A stretch of DNA of 64,000 bases from Acanthochlamys bracteata (GCA_019914995.1 CM034127.1:7316001-7380000); one strand, 5' to 3'; positions 13,301 through 25,340 are shown, counted from the first letter of the stretch. Notes: generated by a model from the sequence alone, not told the origin. Program-made: numbers and translations.

Positions 13301-13647
13301 GGGTATTTTCTTTTCGTTTATAGCTGAGTGATTTTCAAATCTAATCTCTACCGTTGAATATGATGAAATATGATTTAGAAATGTATTCAAAAAATGTTAG
13401 CTCAATTAGATCACGAATTTACTTCTATCCTGTCATTTGATTAAGATGAAAGAAATGATACAATATATATTTTTTGAAGTTTTTTATACTTTCTGTCATA
13501 TTGATCAAGTGACTAGATGGATGTGAATTAATAGTCCAATTAAGCTAAAATTTTGTAAGTATGTTTTTAACTCATAGTTCATCATATCTAACGGTGGAGA
13601 TTAGATTTGACGATAATCTCGGCCATAAACCGAAGAGGAAGTACCCC
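13301..13647. mobile_element. Foldback MITE A
   Basis: The left arm (13301 to about 13378) and right arm (about 13570 to 13647) are inverted copies. Both read GGGTA(C/T)TT, then TTCG-TTTAT, then AAATCTAATCTC-ACCGTT, then ATATGATGAA toward the centre. The centre is AT-rich with a further inverted 'ttgat-aag' pair. It has no coding capacity, and the size fits a MITE. It shares the 'AATCTC-ACCGTTG-ATATGA' core with the copies at 13.9, 43.8 and 45.3 kb. Confidence 0.7.
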
Positions 13648-14262
13648 TATTAATCCGATTATGAATCGACATCCATCTATTCTCTTGATCAAGATTACAA
13701 CAAAATATAAAACTTAAAAACATATATATTGCCTTTTGATCAAGAGAACGGATGGAGATCGATTCGCGTTTTCATTGAGCTAAAATTTTGTCATAAAATT
13801 TAATTAATTATTTTTCATATCCAACAGTAAAAATTGAATTTGGAGTATTATAAGTGAGACGGTGCCCCATGGTGCTCCTAAGGATGGGGGTGCCTCTATT
13901 CCAACCATACACACACACCCACTTATAATATTCCAAATTTAATCTCCACTATTGGATATGAAGAATAATTAATTAAGATTCTTGTGAGAAAATTTTAGCT
14001 CAATGAAAATGCGAATCAATCTCAATCGGTTCTATTGATCAAAAGGCAATATATATATATATATATATGTTTTATATTTTTTTGTAATCTTAATCAAGAG
14101 AACAGATGGATGTTGTTTCTTGATCGACTTTAACAAAAATTTTGTCACAAAGATCCTAATTAATTGTTCTTAATATCCAACAATGAAAATTGAATTTGGA
14201 GTATTGTAAGTGAGGCGGTGCCTGGTAGTGTCTCCTAAGAATGGAGGTGCTCTTTATCCCAT
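13648..14262. mobile_element. Foldback MITE B plus an adjoining half unit
   Basis: 13895-14262 is a complete foldback. Its left arm (GGGGTGCCTC ... cttataatattccaaattta) is mirrored by its right arm (aattgaatttggagtattgt ... ggaggtgctc). The preceding 13648-13894 repeats the right half of this unit in direct orientation ('aattgaatttggagtattat ... ctcctaaggatggg'). The block is therefore one MITE and a second truncated or nested copy. An (AT)n run sits at 14048-14068. Confidence 0.65.
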
Positions 14263-14280
14263 ATATATATATATATAGGG

Positions 14281-14825
14281 TATAGATATGTGTACATTAG
14301 TTTTAGGTGCACATTATGCATATTGATTTTGGACCATCGGATCGGGTGATCCGACGGCCAGAAACTAAGCACTGATAAGCATTGGGTAAACATACGAAAG
14401 GGCATCTTCGTCATTTTCTTTTGTTTTAATCACGCGTGTTTTCTTCTCCGTTTTTTCTTCTCCTCTTTGCAGGAACGATTCCGCCGCTGCTCCACGCCGA
14501 GATCCAAACACCCCGCTGCTGCTCCTTTCGATCTCGTAGCAGACGCCAGTGCTTAATATATTTCTTTTTTCTTTCTCCTTTTTCCTACCACCAAGATAGC
14601 TCTCTCCGTTCTCGTGGCGATCCGAGCAGCCCGGCGCTGCTCGTAAAATTCTTCCCACTGCTCGAAAAATTCCTCTCTCTCTCTCTCTCTCACTCATTCT
14701 TTCTTCGTTTCTATTTTATCTAATTTCTGTTTTGTTTTATTTTTGTGTGGATTCGGGTGAGACTTCATCGAGATATTTTTTTAAAATTTTGAATTCTTGT
14801 ATTTCTGTTTTTCTCGGATTGGAAG
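14281..14825 (+). repeat. Left terminal inverted repeat of the MULE
   Basis: Pairs with 20459-20985. It contains the subterminal palindrome CGGATC-GG-TGATCCG at 14338-14353, which the other arm carries in altered form. A (CT)n run lies at about 14672-14692. Small open frames here are accidental. Confidence 0.8.
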
Positions 14826-14924
14826 TTCTGTTGTTGATGTGTTTCGATTCGGATTGGAAGTTCCATTTCTATTTTTGTGTTCGGATTGGAATTTTTTGCT
14901 ATAAATTTGTTGTTGTATTGTGAA

Positions 14925-15850
14925 TGTGAATGATGTGTATCAATAGATATCTACGGTATTTGGAATGTGAACGAGAGTTATTTTTCCAATGGTGTATGAA
15001 TAAATGATTATAAGCTCTGATAATGAATGGTGTTTTCCCAATCTCCTGCAAAGAGACTCAGGTAGGTTGGGCTTTTGAATGAATGATTAATTGATGAGGA
15101 TGAGCACTCTGGTATTGTGTTCAATTTGTGCATAAGTTGTTAGTGCTTTTGAGAAATTTTATCGATACCTACGGATGTATGTTGGTTTCCTTTTTTTATG
15201 TGCTTTAATGGGTTGGTCGTACTGCAGCTTGCTGGTATATGCAATCTGATGAAATTATATTTATTTGCTGATTTTGTAGATTGTCATTACTGCAGAACTT
15301 TTACAAGAGCAATAGAAATCTGAGATGTTGTTGCAGGTTGATGCTGTGTTCTGTTTACAGGCTGCTGTTGTGTTGTTGTTTCTTAAAGGACAAGGTTGAT
15401 GCAGAACTCTTCAGTGTTGGCTGATGTGAACCACTACTAATGTGAATGTTTCTACTAATGGCATAGTTTGAATGTCCATACTGGTCCATCTGTAAGAAAT
15501 GAGACTAATGTTGTGTTTAGGGTGTGAATGACCATCTAGTCCATAGTTCGAGTGTCTATATATGTTGTAGGTTGAATGTGAATGTAAGACAGTGAACTCA
15601 TCAGGTTTTATTGTTGAAACTGGGATGAAACTAATATTGTGTTTCATGTACTTACGATTGTACTAAGATTCAATGATATTTGCAATGTGAGTATCTTTTG
15701 TAAAAATACGGCTATTCGAATGTGAATATATATGATTGGTAACAATTGTGAAATGGATGTGAATGTCCATTATTGATAACTGTGAATGTCGATAACTATA
15801 AATGAATGTGAATGTTAACGACTGTGAATAGAATGTAAATGCCATTAGTA
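14925..15850 (+). repeat. Clustered TGTGAATG subterminal motifs in the MULE
   Basis: The octamer TGTGAATG or one-mismatch versions recur about a dozen times (for example near 14928, 15440, 15527, 15576, 15758, 15781 and 15806). The inverse form CATTCACA appears at about 15988-16000 and again near the other arm at about 19868. Such subterminal motif clusters are often transposase binding sites; that role is inferred here. Confidence 0.5.
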
Positions 15851-16069
15851 GTGGTTGGAAGATGAACATCGAAATATATCTTCTATATGCAATGTAAGAG
15901 TAAATACTTGAAAATGATTTCCAAACAGAAGAAGAAATATATTCTACATCTTTTCTGTTTCTAGTTGACAAAATTTTTATTGTGTATTCACATTCACAAT
16001 CACATTCATATTCACAATAAAATTTACATTCATATGCACTTTACCAATCCTAAAAAAGATCAATCTTTT

Positions 16070-16790
16070 CCATTGTTTTTTTTTTTGGGTGTTATTTTTA
16101 CAATATTTTTTTTCCTTTGCATTATATTTTACAGAGCAGTAAAAAAACATATTTTACTGTGAATAGTGAAAATTATATTTTTTTCAGTTTCTTTTTCCAG
16201 TGTCTTTTTTGTACTGTTTTTTTTCTTTTTTCACTATATTTTACAGCAAACAGTAAAATTATTATTTTTACTGTGAATAGTGAAAATTTTTATTTTTTTT
16301 ACAGTTTCTTTTTCCAGTGTCCTTTTTGTACTGTTTATTTTTTTCACTATATTTTTCAGTAAACAGTAACAACAATTTTATTTGCTATGAACAGTGAACA
16401 TTAATTTTTTTTAGTTTCTTTTTTTAATGTCTTTTTTGCCCTGTTGTTTTTCTTTTTTCACTATATTTGCTATTTCTTACTATTAATAGAGAAGATTAAT
16501 TTTTTTTAACAGTTTTTGTTTTTAGTATCCTTTTGAAAGAATGTACTATTTTTTTATTTTTTCATTAAAGATTTTGTTTAACTATTTTTTTTTCTAGTCT
16601 CTTTTTTGCATTGTGTTTTTTTCTTTTTACTATATTTTGTTATTTCTTACTATTAATAGACAAGATTATTTTTTTTACAGTTTTTTTTACTAGTGCTATT
16701 TTTGCACTGTTTTTTTTCTTTTTTTCACTATTTTTTGCTATTTTTTGCTTTTAATAGAAAGGATTAATTCTTTTCGAAGTTTCTTTTTCA
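16070..16790 (+). repeat. Degenerate tandem repeat, period about 114 bp
   Basis: The unit runs 'actgtgaatagtgaaaatt', T-rich spacer, 'cagtttctttttccagtgtc', 'ttttttgtactgttt', 'tttcactatattttacag'. It starts at 16156 and 16270 (exact spacing 114) and at about 16384. More diverged copies lie near 16479, 16650 and 16745. It is inside the MULE and has no coding potential. Confidence 0.65.
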
Positions 16791-16924
16791 ATGCCCTTTG
16801 CTACTTGTCGCAAGCACTTTCAAATTCATATGAATATGTACATTTTAAGAAGATTGAGTACAACATCTATTTGCTTATCCAAAAATACCAAAATAGTAAT
16901 AGCTACTCTAAATTTATAGCTAAT

Positions 16925-19312
16925 TCTCCATCATGATTGTTTTCATCTTCACATGTATGTAGATATTCACCATCATCTCCATGTTTGTCTTCACCATCAT
17001 CTTTATCTCCGACTATCAAAAGTTAAAAAGTTACGACAAATGTCAATTTCAAATTGAATTCAAATAAGAAAATATAAAATGAATGAAAATTTAACAAATG
17101 ATTACACTTATTTTTTTTTAATTTGAATTTTTAGGACAATTCCGTTTGTCATGCTTAACACTATACTTATTACACAAAGCATATCTCCTACCTGTCTCCG
17201 CTTTGGTTTTTGCAATTGCTTTCTCCAAACCTCATTTTACCCTACTACTGCTCTTATAATTTTTTGCTTCTTTTCTTCTTCCCTTTGTCTGTGAGATGTT
17301 AAGATTCAAAAATAAACTTGAGAGGCATCAAGTGGGGCTTGTAAGCTCTCATTGATAGTATATGAATCGACAATAGGAGTTTTATTCTGATCATCAATCT
17401 TCTTTACTTCTTTGAGACGTTGTGATATTTCATGCAAGAATTGCAACAATATTTGGTATCCCTCATTGGTTTCCACAGCTTCATAAACCAATTGATTGAA
17501 AATCATATGAAGTTGAGAAGTTCTCAAAAATTCAGAATTCTCATAGCCACTTACCGGTCCACTATCATACTCAACTCTATATTTGTTAGCTTTTTTCATC
17601 CATCTTCTAAGAATGAAGTAATCTGGAATCTCTATATCACGACTTTGAAAAATCCTGATTAGGTGTCCATATGAAATCCTCATAAACTCAAACAGTTTAC
17701 ATTCACAATTACCTTCCTTTGTGGCTGGATTGAACTTCACCTTCCACTGACGCTGATCATCCTTCACTCGACTTTTGTAAATGTTAGTGATGTATCCATC
17801 AGTACCTTTTTCATCATCATGTAACACATAGTCGGCTTGAGCTTTCTCATATTCTTTTCTAAACCTATCATACATATTTTTCGTATATATTTCTGCTGCA
17901 CTCTTCAAAATAAAGACGTTACTATCAATAATATAAGACAAATGTTCACTCGTATAGTCCTCTTTTTTTTTTTCTTTTCAACCATTCTACTCAAACACTT
18001 ATCATTCTTTAATACAAACTCTCGAAGAGTTGTTATTGGCTGGAAAAAATTCTTATAAGCTGCATTCATACTTTCGGATCGTCCAGTAGTGTTAATACCT
18101 GCATAAAATGTATCTAAGTGATAAACTGGTGCTCATTTTTCTCGAATCTCATATAATTCTTTGAACTACTCATTCTCTTGCAACTCATATGTTGTCAACA
18201 ATTCCTCCCACCTCGACTCAAAAGTACTACGAATATAACTTTCCCGAATACACATCTTTATGTATTTCCTGAATTTTGAGCTTTTGAAATAAACATGCGA
18301 AAGTTTTTCTGCAAATTTTTTGAGAATATGCCACAAACAAAATCTATGTCGAGTATTTGGGAATATCTTTGTAACAGCTGTAGTCATAGCTCTATCCTTG
18401 ATCTTTGATGATTGAAGATGGAGCACGTTCGCCCATAACTGCAAGCCATGTCTTGAAAAGCCACTGAAAAGATTCTCCTATCTCATTCAAAAGTAGTGCA
18501 CAATCAAACTGAATATACTGCATATAATGATTAACTCCCGTGAATAGTGCAAATGGCATGTCACACACATTCTTACGGTAGGTGGTGTTAAAGAATATCA
18601 CATTACCAAAGTACTGATATTGACTACGTGATCGACCATCTAACCAAAAAAATTTTATTGCCCTTACTTCGTCGTCCATTTGTATTGCATAAAAAAAATT
18701 TGGATCATATAACCTCTTCTTTTGAAATAAATTTAGCACTGATGTAGCATCGCCACTAATAGATTTTTTATATAATCCTTTGAACGACACAAATGGTTCC
18801 AATAATCTCAATTGTCAAAATTAATTTGCGGCACACCAAGTATATCTGAAATTTTACCCGTAGGTAAGCCTTTGTCTCGAAATGAGTCAACCAAACATTT
18901 AGCTGCAGTAAGCATATTTCTACAAACAGACATACACATATTTTTTGCCGGACTAACTAGATTGTGATTAAGATTATCTTCATAATTCACCACTTCCCAC
19001 AATCCATTATGTTGTTTTTTCATCCTCATTGTTGTAGGATATCCGTATTTCACTGTACTTCGATTCCTTTTTGCCTTTACTTCTTTCTCGGATCCTTCAT
19101 TTGTCTTTCGTGAGATTAACTCTATGATTTTCAAAACGGTTGCATGTCATTTGACAAATACTTACTTCATTGGAATGTGCAGTTGTTTTTTCCGTTGTCC
19201 GAATAATGGCGCTAAATCCTTCTATTTTGCCATAATTTATGTAAAACTGTTTCGCAGCTTCGAGGCTTCCAAATGTCATAACTAAACACGGCGACTTAAC
19301 ATTTTTATCCAT
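16925..19312 (-). pseudogene. FAR1/MURA-type MULE transposase, inactivated
   Basis: Translated minus-strand segments line up in the order of a FAR1-related MULE transposase. First comes an N-terminal FAR1 DNA-binding region (about 19312-18950, 'FGSLEAAKQFYINY', later 'GLWEVVNYEDNLNHNL'). The DDE core follows (18811-18170, 'FFYAIQMDDE', 'MPFALFTGVNH', 'HRFCLWHILKKFAEKL'), then a C-terminal SWIM region near 17665 (CECKLFEF) and a zinc-knuckle remnant near 17160 with an acidic tail to about 16925. It is broken by at least two frame changes (near 19130 and a +1 near 18400) and by stops at 18166-18168 and 18133-18135, both where Trp is expected. The first catalytic Asp of the 'FDTTY' motif is Asn (codon 18587-18589). 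The third Cys of the SWIM CxC...CxH is Tyr (17669-17671). The element cannot mobilise itself with this protein. Confidence 0.85.
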
Positions 19313-20458
19313 TCCTTGCGGAATTGGAAGCGAAGAAGAACCAACCTCGAAACCTTAACAGTAAAAAAAAATAAAACAAACACAACAAACAACAATAACA
19401 AAATTAATGCTCAATGGTCAGTGGAGAAAAATGCCGCAAATTTGATGCTGAAAAGAAAAAATCTGTAAACTTATGAACCATGACGTGAGAGTTTGAGATG
19501 TTGTGACAAAATGCCTCTCACTATAGAAAAGAAGAAGACAAGAATAGAAATTGTAACCTCAACAAAGAAGAAGACAAGAAAAAGGACACTAAAAATGTGG
19601 AATAGAGGAAAAAAGAATAGAGGACAGAGGTGTGATCATGCAGTGGACAAAAGGTAAAAAACAAAAGAAAAGGATCTGTTTCCCGCGCAGTGAATAAAGC
19701 CTTCCGCTCGTGTGGATAAGAAAAATGAGAATAATAAAATACTAAATTATCCTATTACCTGATAATACTTATTTCACAGGATTTGCATTTTCCTTTTCTG
19801 TTTCTTTTTCCAATTTTTTGTACCAGTAACGAAAACAAGTGATATCACAACATTTGCTTTTGTGTTCACATTCACAATAAAATTAATATTCACATGTATA
19901 TACAATCTTGAAAATTTTTCCAGCTTGCTGGAATTATTTTTATTTCATAAAGCAAAATACAAATTTGGGATACAAGTTTTCACAATCTGAATTTCAGAAT
20001 TCAACGTCAAAGGAAATATTTACATCACAGATCCTAAACTACTGAAGGAAAATATTTACAAGCTTGCTGGAATTTTCTTTCTGTTAGGAAACTAATGAAG
20101 CAATGTTGTCTTCGTCTCCTGAGAGATAGTCTTGGCTGCAATCCGTTGCTAGTGGTATATTACTGAATGTCCAAACCGGTTCCTTCTGTCGTCTCTTACT
20201 GGATTCCTAGCAAACTCCATAAAGAAAATGAAACTCCAGCTAACTCCATATATTGCTGCATTCCCAACAAAAAAAATGAAATCAAAATTGCCGCGATGCA
20301 TCAAATAAAAACTAAAGCACATAAAAAAAATGAAACCAAAGAACAACCACCAAAATTGCCGCAATGCATAACAACTATCGAAACCAAATTCACAACCATT
20401 CATTCACAAATTTAACATCATGCGAGCTTATCCAATCATTCATCATCATTAGAGCTTA

Positions 20459-20977
20459 TCCAATCCGAAAACAAAAAACAAAAAAATTCAAAACTCGGTA
20501 ATATCTCACCCAAATCCACACTAATAACTCATCGAATCCACCGAAAAAAAATAGAAACATAAATTAGAAAAGATGAGAAAGAGAAAAAGAATGAGCTCAA
20601 TCGGAATTTCTTGCGCAGCAGCGGGCTGTTGGAATCGCTGACGAGAACCGAGAGAGCTATCTTAGTAGTAGAAAAAAGAAGAAAGGAGTTGGGAAGACAT
20701 TGAACACCGCCGGCTGAAACGCGATCGAAATGAGCAGCGGCGGGGTGCTCAGATCGCGGTAGGGAGCACCGGCGAAGTGGCTCGACGAAGAGAAAAAGAA
20801 GATTTGGACTCGACAGATCGAATGAAGCAGCGAAGATAGACCCGCGTGAGTTAAATGAGTGAAATGACCATGCTACTCTTATCTCCTTCTGCCCAGCGCG
20901 TATCTGCGCTTTTCTTCCGACCATCGGATCAAGCGATCCGACGGTCCACAATCAATGTGCACTTAACACATCAATGT

Positions 20978-20985
<8 letters not shown>
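20459..20985 (-). repeat. Right terminal inverted repeat of the MULE
   Basis: Reverse-complement partner of 14281-14825, with the same order of conserved blocks. The outer end runs directly into a (CA)n-(TA)n microsatellite. Confidence 0.8.
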
Positions 20986-21009
<24 letters not shown>

Positions 21010-21097
21010 GTATGCATATATATATGTATATATATATACATATACCTATATACAAATACATATATATGTATATATGTATATATATATATATATATAA
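20979..21097. repeat. CA/TA microsatellite
   Basis: About 120 bp of (CA)n followed by interrupted (TA)n and TATG repeats, immediately outside the MULE right end. Open frames across it are artefacts of the repeat. Confidence 0.85.
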
Positions 21098-21099
21098 TT

Positions 21100-22815
21100 A
21101 GCTTATCATATTTGCTTAATTTCTTACTTAACTTATATATTTGTCATGAATATTTTCTCGTTTCGGATATATAATATCTAACAATTTTCACCTATTATTT
21201 TAAAGTTTAATTTTTATAATTTAATAATTTTGATTATTAAATAGATCGATACAAATTTGATCCAGCTATTAAATAAGTTAAATTATAATTAATAATTTTG
21301 GTCCGTATAAATATAACGATTTTAATTCAATTATTATATGGAAAGATAGAAATCTGACCAGTTAACTCATATTACCAGCTCTAAAAGAGAGGAGATTCAA
21401 AGAACTATAAAAGTAATCTGGAAATGGAAGAGAGGAGAGCCAGAGTACTATAATGGATTTGGATCATTTATCAAAGGTCCCTTGGTAGCTATCAAATTGA
21501 ATGCAAATCTAATCTACTTTGTTAAGACTAATTCGATTTCACAAAACAATAAGCTCCCAAGGGCATGTTTATGTACCCATTAAGCTTACTTTTTTTGTCA
21601 AAAACTTTACTTTCAACTCACTTTTTAAAAAGAAATAAACAAAATTAAACTCAATTTTTTTGGCAAAATATTCTACTTCCAAATACCATATTTAAAATTA
21701 AAAACTTCACTTCCGAACTCAATTTTAATAAAAAATTAATATAAAAACTAAATTCACTTTCAAACTATACTTTTTAAGTAACTCACTTTTTACGAATTCA
21801 CTTCCGATAACTCACTTTAAAATAAAAGAAACACAAGCTACGAAGCCCAAATTATGTTAAAAGTCTAGTTCGAAAATACGAATTATCGTAAGCCAATATG
21901 GTAAGGGTGAAGTTGGTGACAGTTGTAAGGATACTAATGCTAATGGACTTTTAGAGCGTGTTTGAATTACATAAATGTGAATTTTGCGAAAATAAGTTCA
22001 GTAAAAGTCAGATTTAGTGAGAAGTAAAGTTTGGTATAAGTAGAGTTCAAAATAATAATTAAAATATGTGAAGTATGATTGAAATAAAATCTGATAGAAG
22101 TAGAGTTTGGTAGAATTTTGCTCGTTCAAAAAGAAAGACTTGCAAGCCATATATAAAAGTATGTTAATTACGGTGTGTTTTAAATGTGTGAAAGTAAGTT
22201 TCACGAAAGTGAGTTTTGTAAATTTTGAAATTCGATGAAAAATAAAATGCAATAGAAGTAGAGTTTAGAGTAATAAGTAAAACACATGAAGTAAAGTTTA
22301 GTAAAAATACATTTTAGTCTAGAAGCGGAAGTGAAGTTGGAAGTAGTAATTCAAATATGTGAAGTGGAAATTTTAAATTTAGAGAAAAGAAAATGGAATC
22401 TAGTGACACTGAAACACTTTCTTAGATGGATTAGAATTCCTGTATAATTATATCATTCTCCAAAACGAAAGGGCGTTAGTTTGTAATGTTTCTATGCATC
22501 ATCTCTTTCGTAATGTTTCGTTTTGGGGTTACTAAAAAACTAAAGCTTTTGAAAAAAAAAATCCTTTTTTAGATTTTCTAAAAAATGAATTTGTTAGTTT
22601 TCTAATTAAAAAATTATATATATATATATATATAATGTTTTAAAAATTGGTTTGAGAAAATTAGTGGGGTGCATTTTGGGAACGGGGCCAGAACTCAAAC
22701 CATCCTTATGGAGGACAAGTTAGTGGCAACTGGCAAGGTATACTTTTGTCTACTGCCTTTGCAAGTCAAATTGGTTAGTTCTTTCAGTATTTTGACTAAA
22801 ATAATATGGTAGATT
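21100..22815. other. AT-rich intergenic DNA with low-complexity repeat tracts
   Basis: No gene is seen. 21570-21840 is built from 'aactcactttt'-like words. 21955-22420 carries 'aagtagagtttagt'-like words that read as the inverse type. They may be two arms of an old foldback element, but the low complexity makes this uncertain. A (TA)n run is at 22614-22635. Confidence 0.35.
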
Positions 22816-22821
22816 TATTGG

Positions 22822-23608
22822 AGAGATACAATATCAGAAGAATTAACTAAAATAAAATACTTGAAGGGTCCAGTCCATAAATAAGAAATCTCAATCCAAC
22901 ACAAAAGCTAAGCCGCCAATAGATTATAAAACTCTCTAATATATTAACCCTATTTCTATCTTATTTATATTTAATATGCGATTAATTTACTCACTCTTAA
23001 CCTAACAATTTCTCTCTAAAGAGTGGGTCGTTTATATTTTTTTTTATCTAGCACCCTATCGCGCACCAAATACGTGCTCAGAATCCCAGCTAGGTGATCC
23101 CGAGCACTGTTACTACACATCAAGAGCCAGCTATAAGAGGCTAACTTGTTTTGAATTTTTGCTCACATTTTGGAAGTCCATGTGAGTCACACTATTTTTA
23201 ACCTACTTATCGCACAACCAGTTAGAGTTATAACAAACGCTGATCGCCTAGTCTGAGCACCGTCTGCGCAACTAAGATCCAGCCATCAGAACCCAACTTG
23301 ATTCGAATCCTCGTGCACACTTTGCCCATGTGAGTTACACTGCTCTTAACTTGCTCACCTCTGTCAGCAAGAGCTACTACGTGTATCGGACTTCCAACCA
23401 AACTATCGATTCTAATACAATTATTTAGGAGATACAATACCGGAGGAGTTAATTAAGATAGGACACCTAAGTGTCCACTCCATACACTAAAAAACTCAAT
23501 CCGATTCAAAAGCTTAAACCAATGTGTTATGAAACTCTCTATTATATTAGCTCCATTTTTATCTTATTTTTGTTTAATATAAAATTAATCTACTGACTCT
23601 TAATCCAA
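22822..23608 (+). repeat. Paired 185-bp direct repeats with nested duplication
   Basis: 22822-23010 and 23427-23608 are direct copies. Shared landmarks are 'gagatacaata', 'actcaatcc-a-tcaaaagct-a', 'at-aaactctct-atatta' and 'tcttaa-c-aaca'. Between them, a unit around 23075-23215 recurs at about 23230-23365 ('agatccagcc', 'caacttg-ttcgaat', 'ccatgtgagt-acact-ct'). It may be a TRIM-like short retroelement or nested tandem duplication. No primer-binding site was identified. Confidence 0.45.
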
Positions 23609-23609
23609 C

Positions 23610-25340
23610 AAAATTGGATGAGCAAAAGATTGTATTTTGTCGAGTTACATTTGAAATGCTACTATTTGCTCTTGCATATACCTTTTGAGTGGACTTGACA
23701 ATACAATATGATCTCAATTTTTCAACAACTAAACAATCTCAGCACTACAGAATGATATTGTTGTGATTGTTTAAAGTTAATTAAACGAAGATTTTTTTTC
23801 TAAAAATTATGTTAAATGTTTTAAGAAGAAGCTCATTTTTTAATTAAAAATAATAAAATTATATATATAATTAAAATTTTTATGATGCATAATTTATTAT
23901 ATTTTAATTATTAACTTTTATATAAAAAATACTATAGAAATTTATTTTTTAAAATAAAAATTAACATGGAGATTTGAATAACGCCAATCACCTAGGAAAT
24001 AATTGGTTGAGCGTTTGAATTCTATTTTATTTTAATAAGCACTTCATTTTTTTAATAAATCTTTGAGAAAAATGAGAAAAGAAAACCATATTTGTAAAAT
24101 TTTTAATGTATAATGTTTATTATCTTTTAATAAAAGAATTAAACTCTTTTTCTAAAATATTTTAAAATATTTTTATTTAAAAAAATTATTTATAAGTACT
24201 CTCGCTCTAACTCTAGTGGTTTTGGCTTAGGAACTTCCTATATAAGAGGTGAGATTGTTTATATGTATCTTTTTGTCTATCTTCACGTGTAGTAGCATTG
24301 CGTGGCTCAACATGGACGAAGAAGTTACATAAAGGGCATGTTTCAAATGCCCGTAACTAAATTTTGTAAAAATGAAAAATAGAAAATAGAGTTTCGTAAA
24401 AAGTATATTTAAAGTAGAGTTCAATTTTTGTGTTTCAATTGGTTTTTAAAGTGGGTTAGAAATGGAGTTCAAATCTTGTGTCTCAATTGCTTTTGAAAAT
24501 GAAGTAGAAGTGTAGTTCAGTTTTTATATATCAATTGCATTTGAAAGTGATACTAAATTAAATTGAAAATAATATATAATATTTATAACTAAAAAATTAA
24601 AACTAATAAATTTTATTAATTATTTATTTAGATAAAATTTAACTACCTCTATATATAAGATTTAACAATTATATAACATACTTAGTTAATAGAGTACTTA
24701 TATATTATATAATAAATTTGTCATATAAAAAATATAATTTTTAATAATAATATAAATTATAAATTTATATCTAACGCTTGTAATATAATATAACAAAAAA
24801 TAAAAATTGATATTGCAATACAAAATGCTCTAAAATTTATCAAATTTATATTATATAATATCATGCTACAGAGTACATTACACCTATTAAATTATCGTCA
24901 CAATCTACATTATAATTTGACATGTCACAAAATACTTCATATTATATTCCACTATATTATAATTGATATTATAATATTATATATCCTACAAAATATATCA
25001 TATTGATATTATAATTGATATAAGAATAAAGCGAAAGAGTTTGAGAGTCCAAATTTCGGAATCGACTCAGGAGTCGGGAGTTAATATATATGTTTGATTT
25101 GATTAATTTCTTTCCAAAGTGGAAAAACTAAAAAACTGGGTATAGAATATTTACAAAAAAATGCTTATCTTATGCTGCAGTGGAAAATGCTTATCTTGTT
25201 TCAAAAGTAGAAACAAAACATCTTATACTCATCTAATGTCCTTGCTAAGATCAAGATAGAAATAAGCAAACTGCATTCATTGAAAGTTTAAACATTGGAA
25301 AATAGAAAATAACATATAATCGTGAACATCATATGCACGT
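23610..25340. other. AT-rich intergenic DNA
   Basis: Very AT-rich, with no supported gene. 24330-24560 again shows 'agtagagttcaattt' repeat words like those at 22.0-22.4 kb. Confidence 0.4.

Larger units (their letters stand above)
14281..20985 (-). mobile_element. Mutator-like element (MULE) with about 0.5-kb terminal inverted repeats
   Basis: The ends at 14281-14825 and 20459-20985 are diverged inverted copies about 530 bp long. Outermost pairs include GTGTACATT...GTGCACATT, then GGACC-TCGGATC-...TGATCCGA-GG. Further in are a GC-rich block (CACCCCGC-GCTGCTC...TTTCGATC), 'AAGATAGCTCTCTC-GTTCTCGT' and 'GTGTGGATT-GGGTGAGA'. The interior carries a FAR1/MURA-type transposase pseudogene on the minus strand and simple repeat tracts. 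Both ends abut TA/CA microsatellites, so the 9-bp target duplication and exact termini cannot be fixed. Long TIRs with an internal FAR1-type transposase define an autonomous-type MULE, here inactive. Confidence 0.85.

Noticed and set aside
15411-16362. Several open frames in the MULE left arm
   Set aside because: They are generated by GTGAATGT and poly-T repeat tracts, with biased composition and no domain.
16070-16790. Regular repeats that superficially recall a CRISPR array
   Set aside because: The units are contiguous 114-bp tandem copies without unique spacers, in a plant transposon.
20855-21174. Open frames across the CA/TA microsatellite
   Set aside because: Tyr/Ile/Thr repeats translated from simple sequence.
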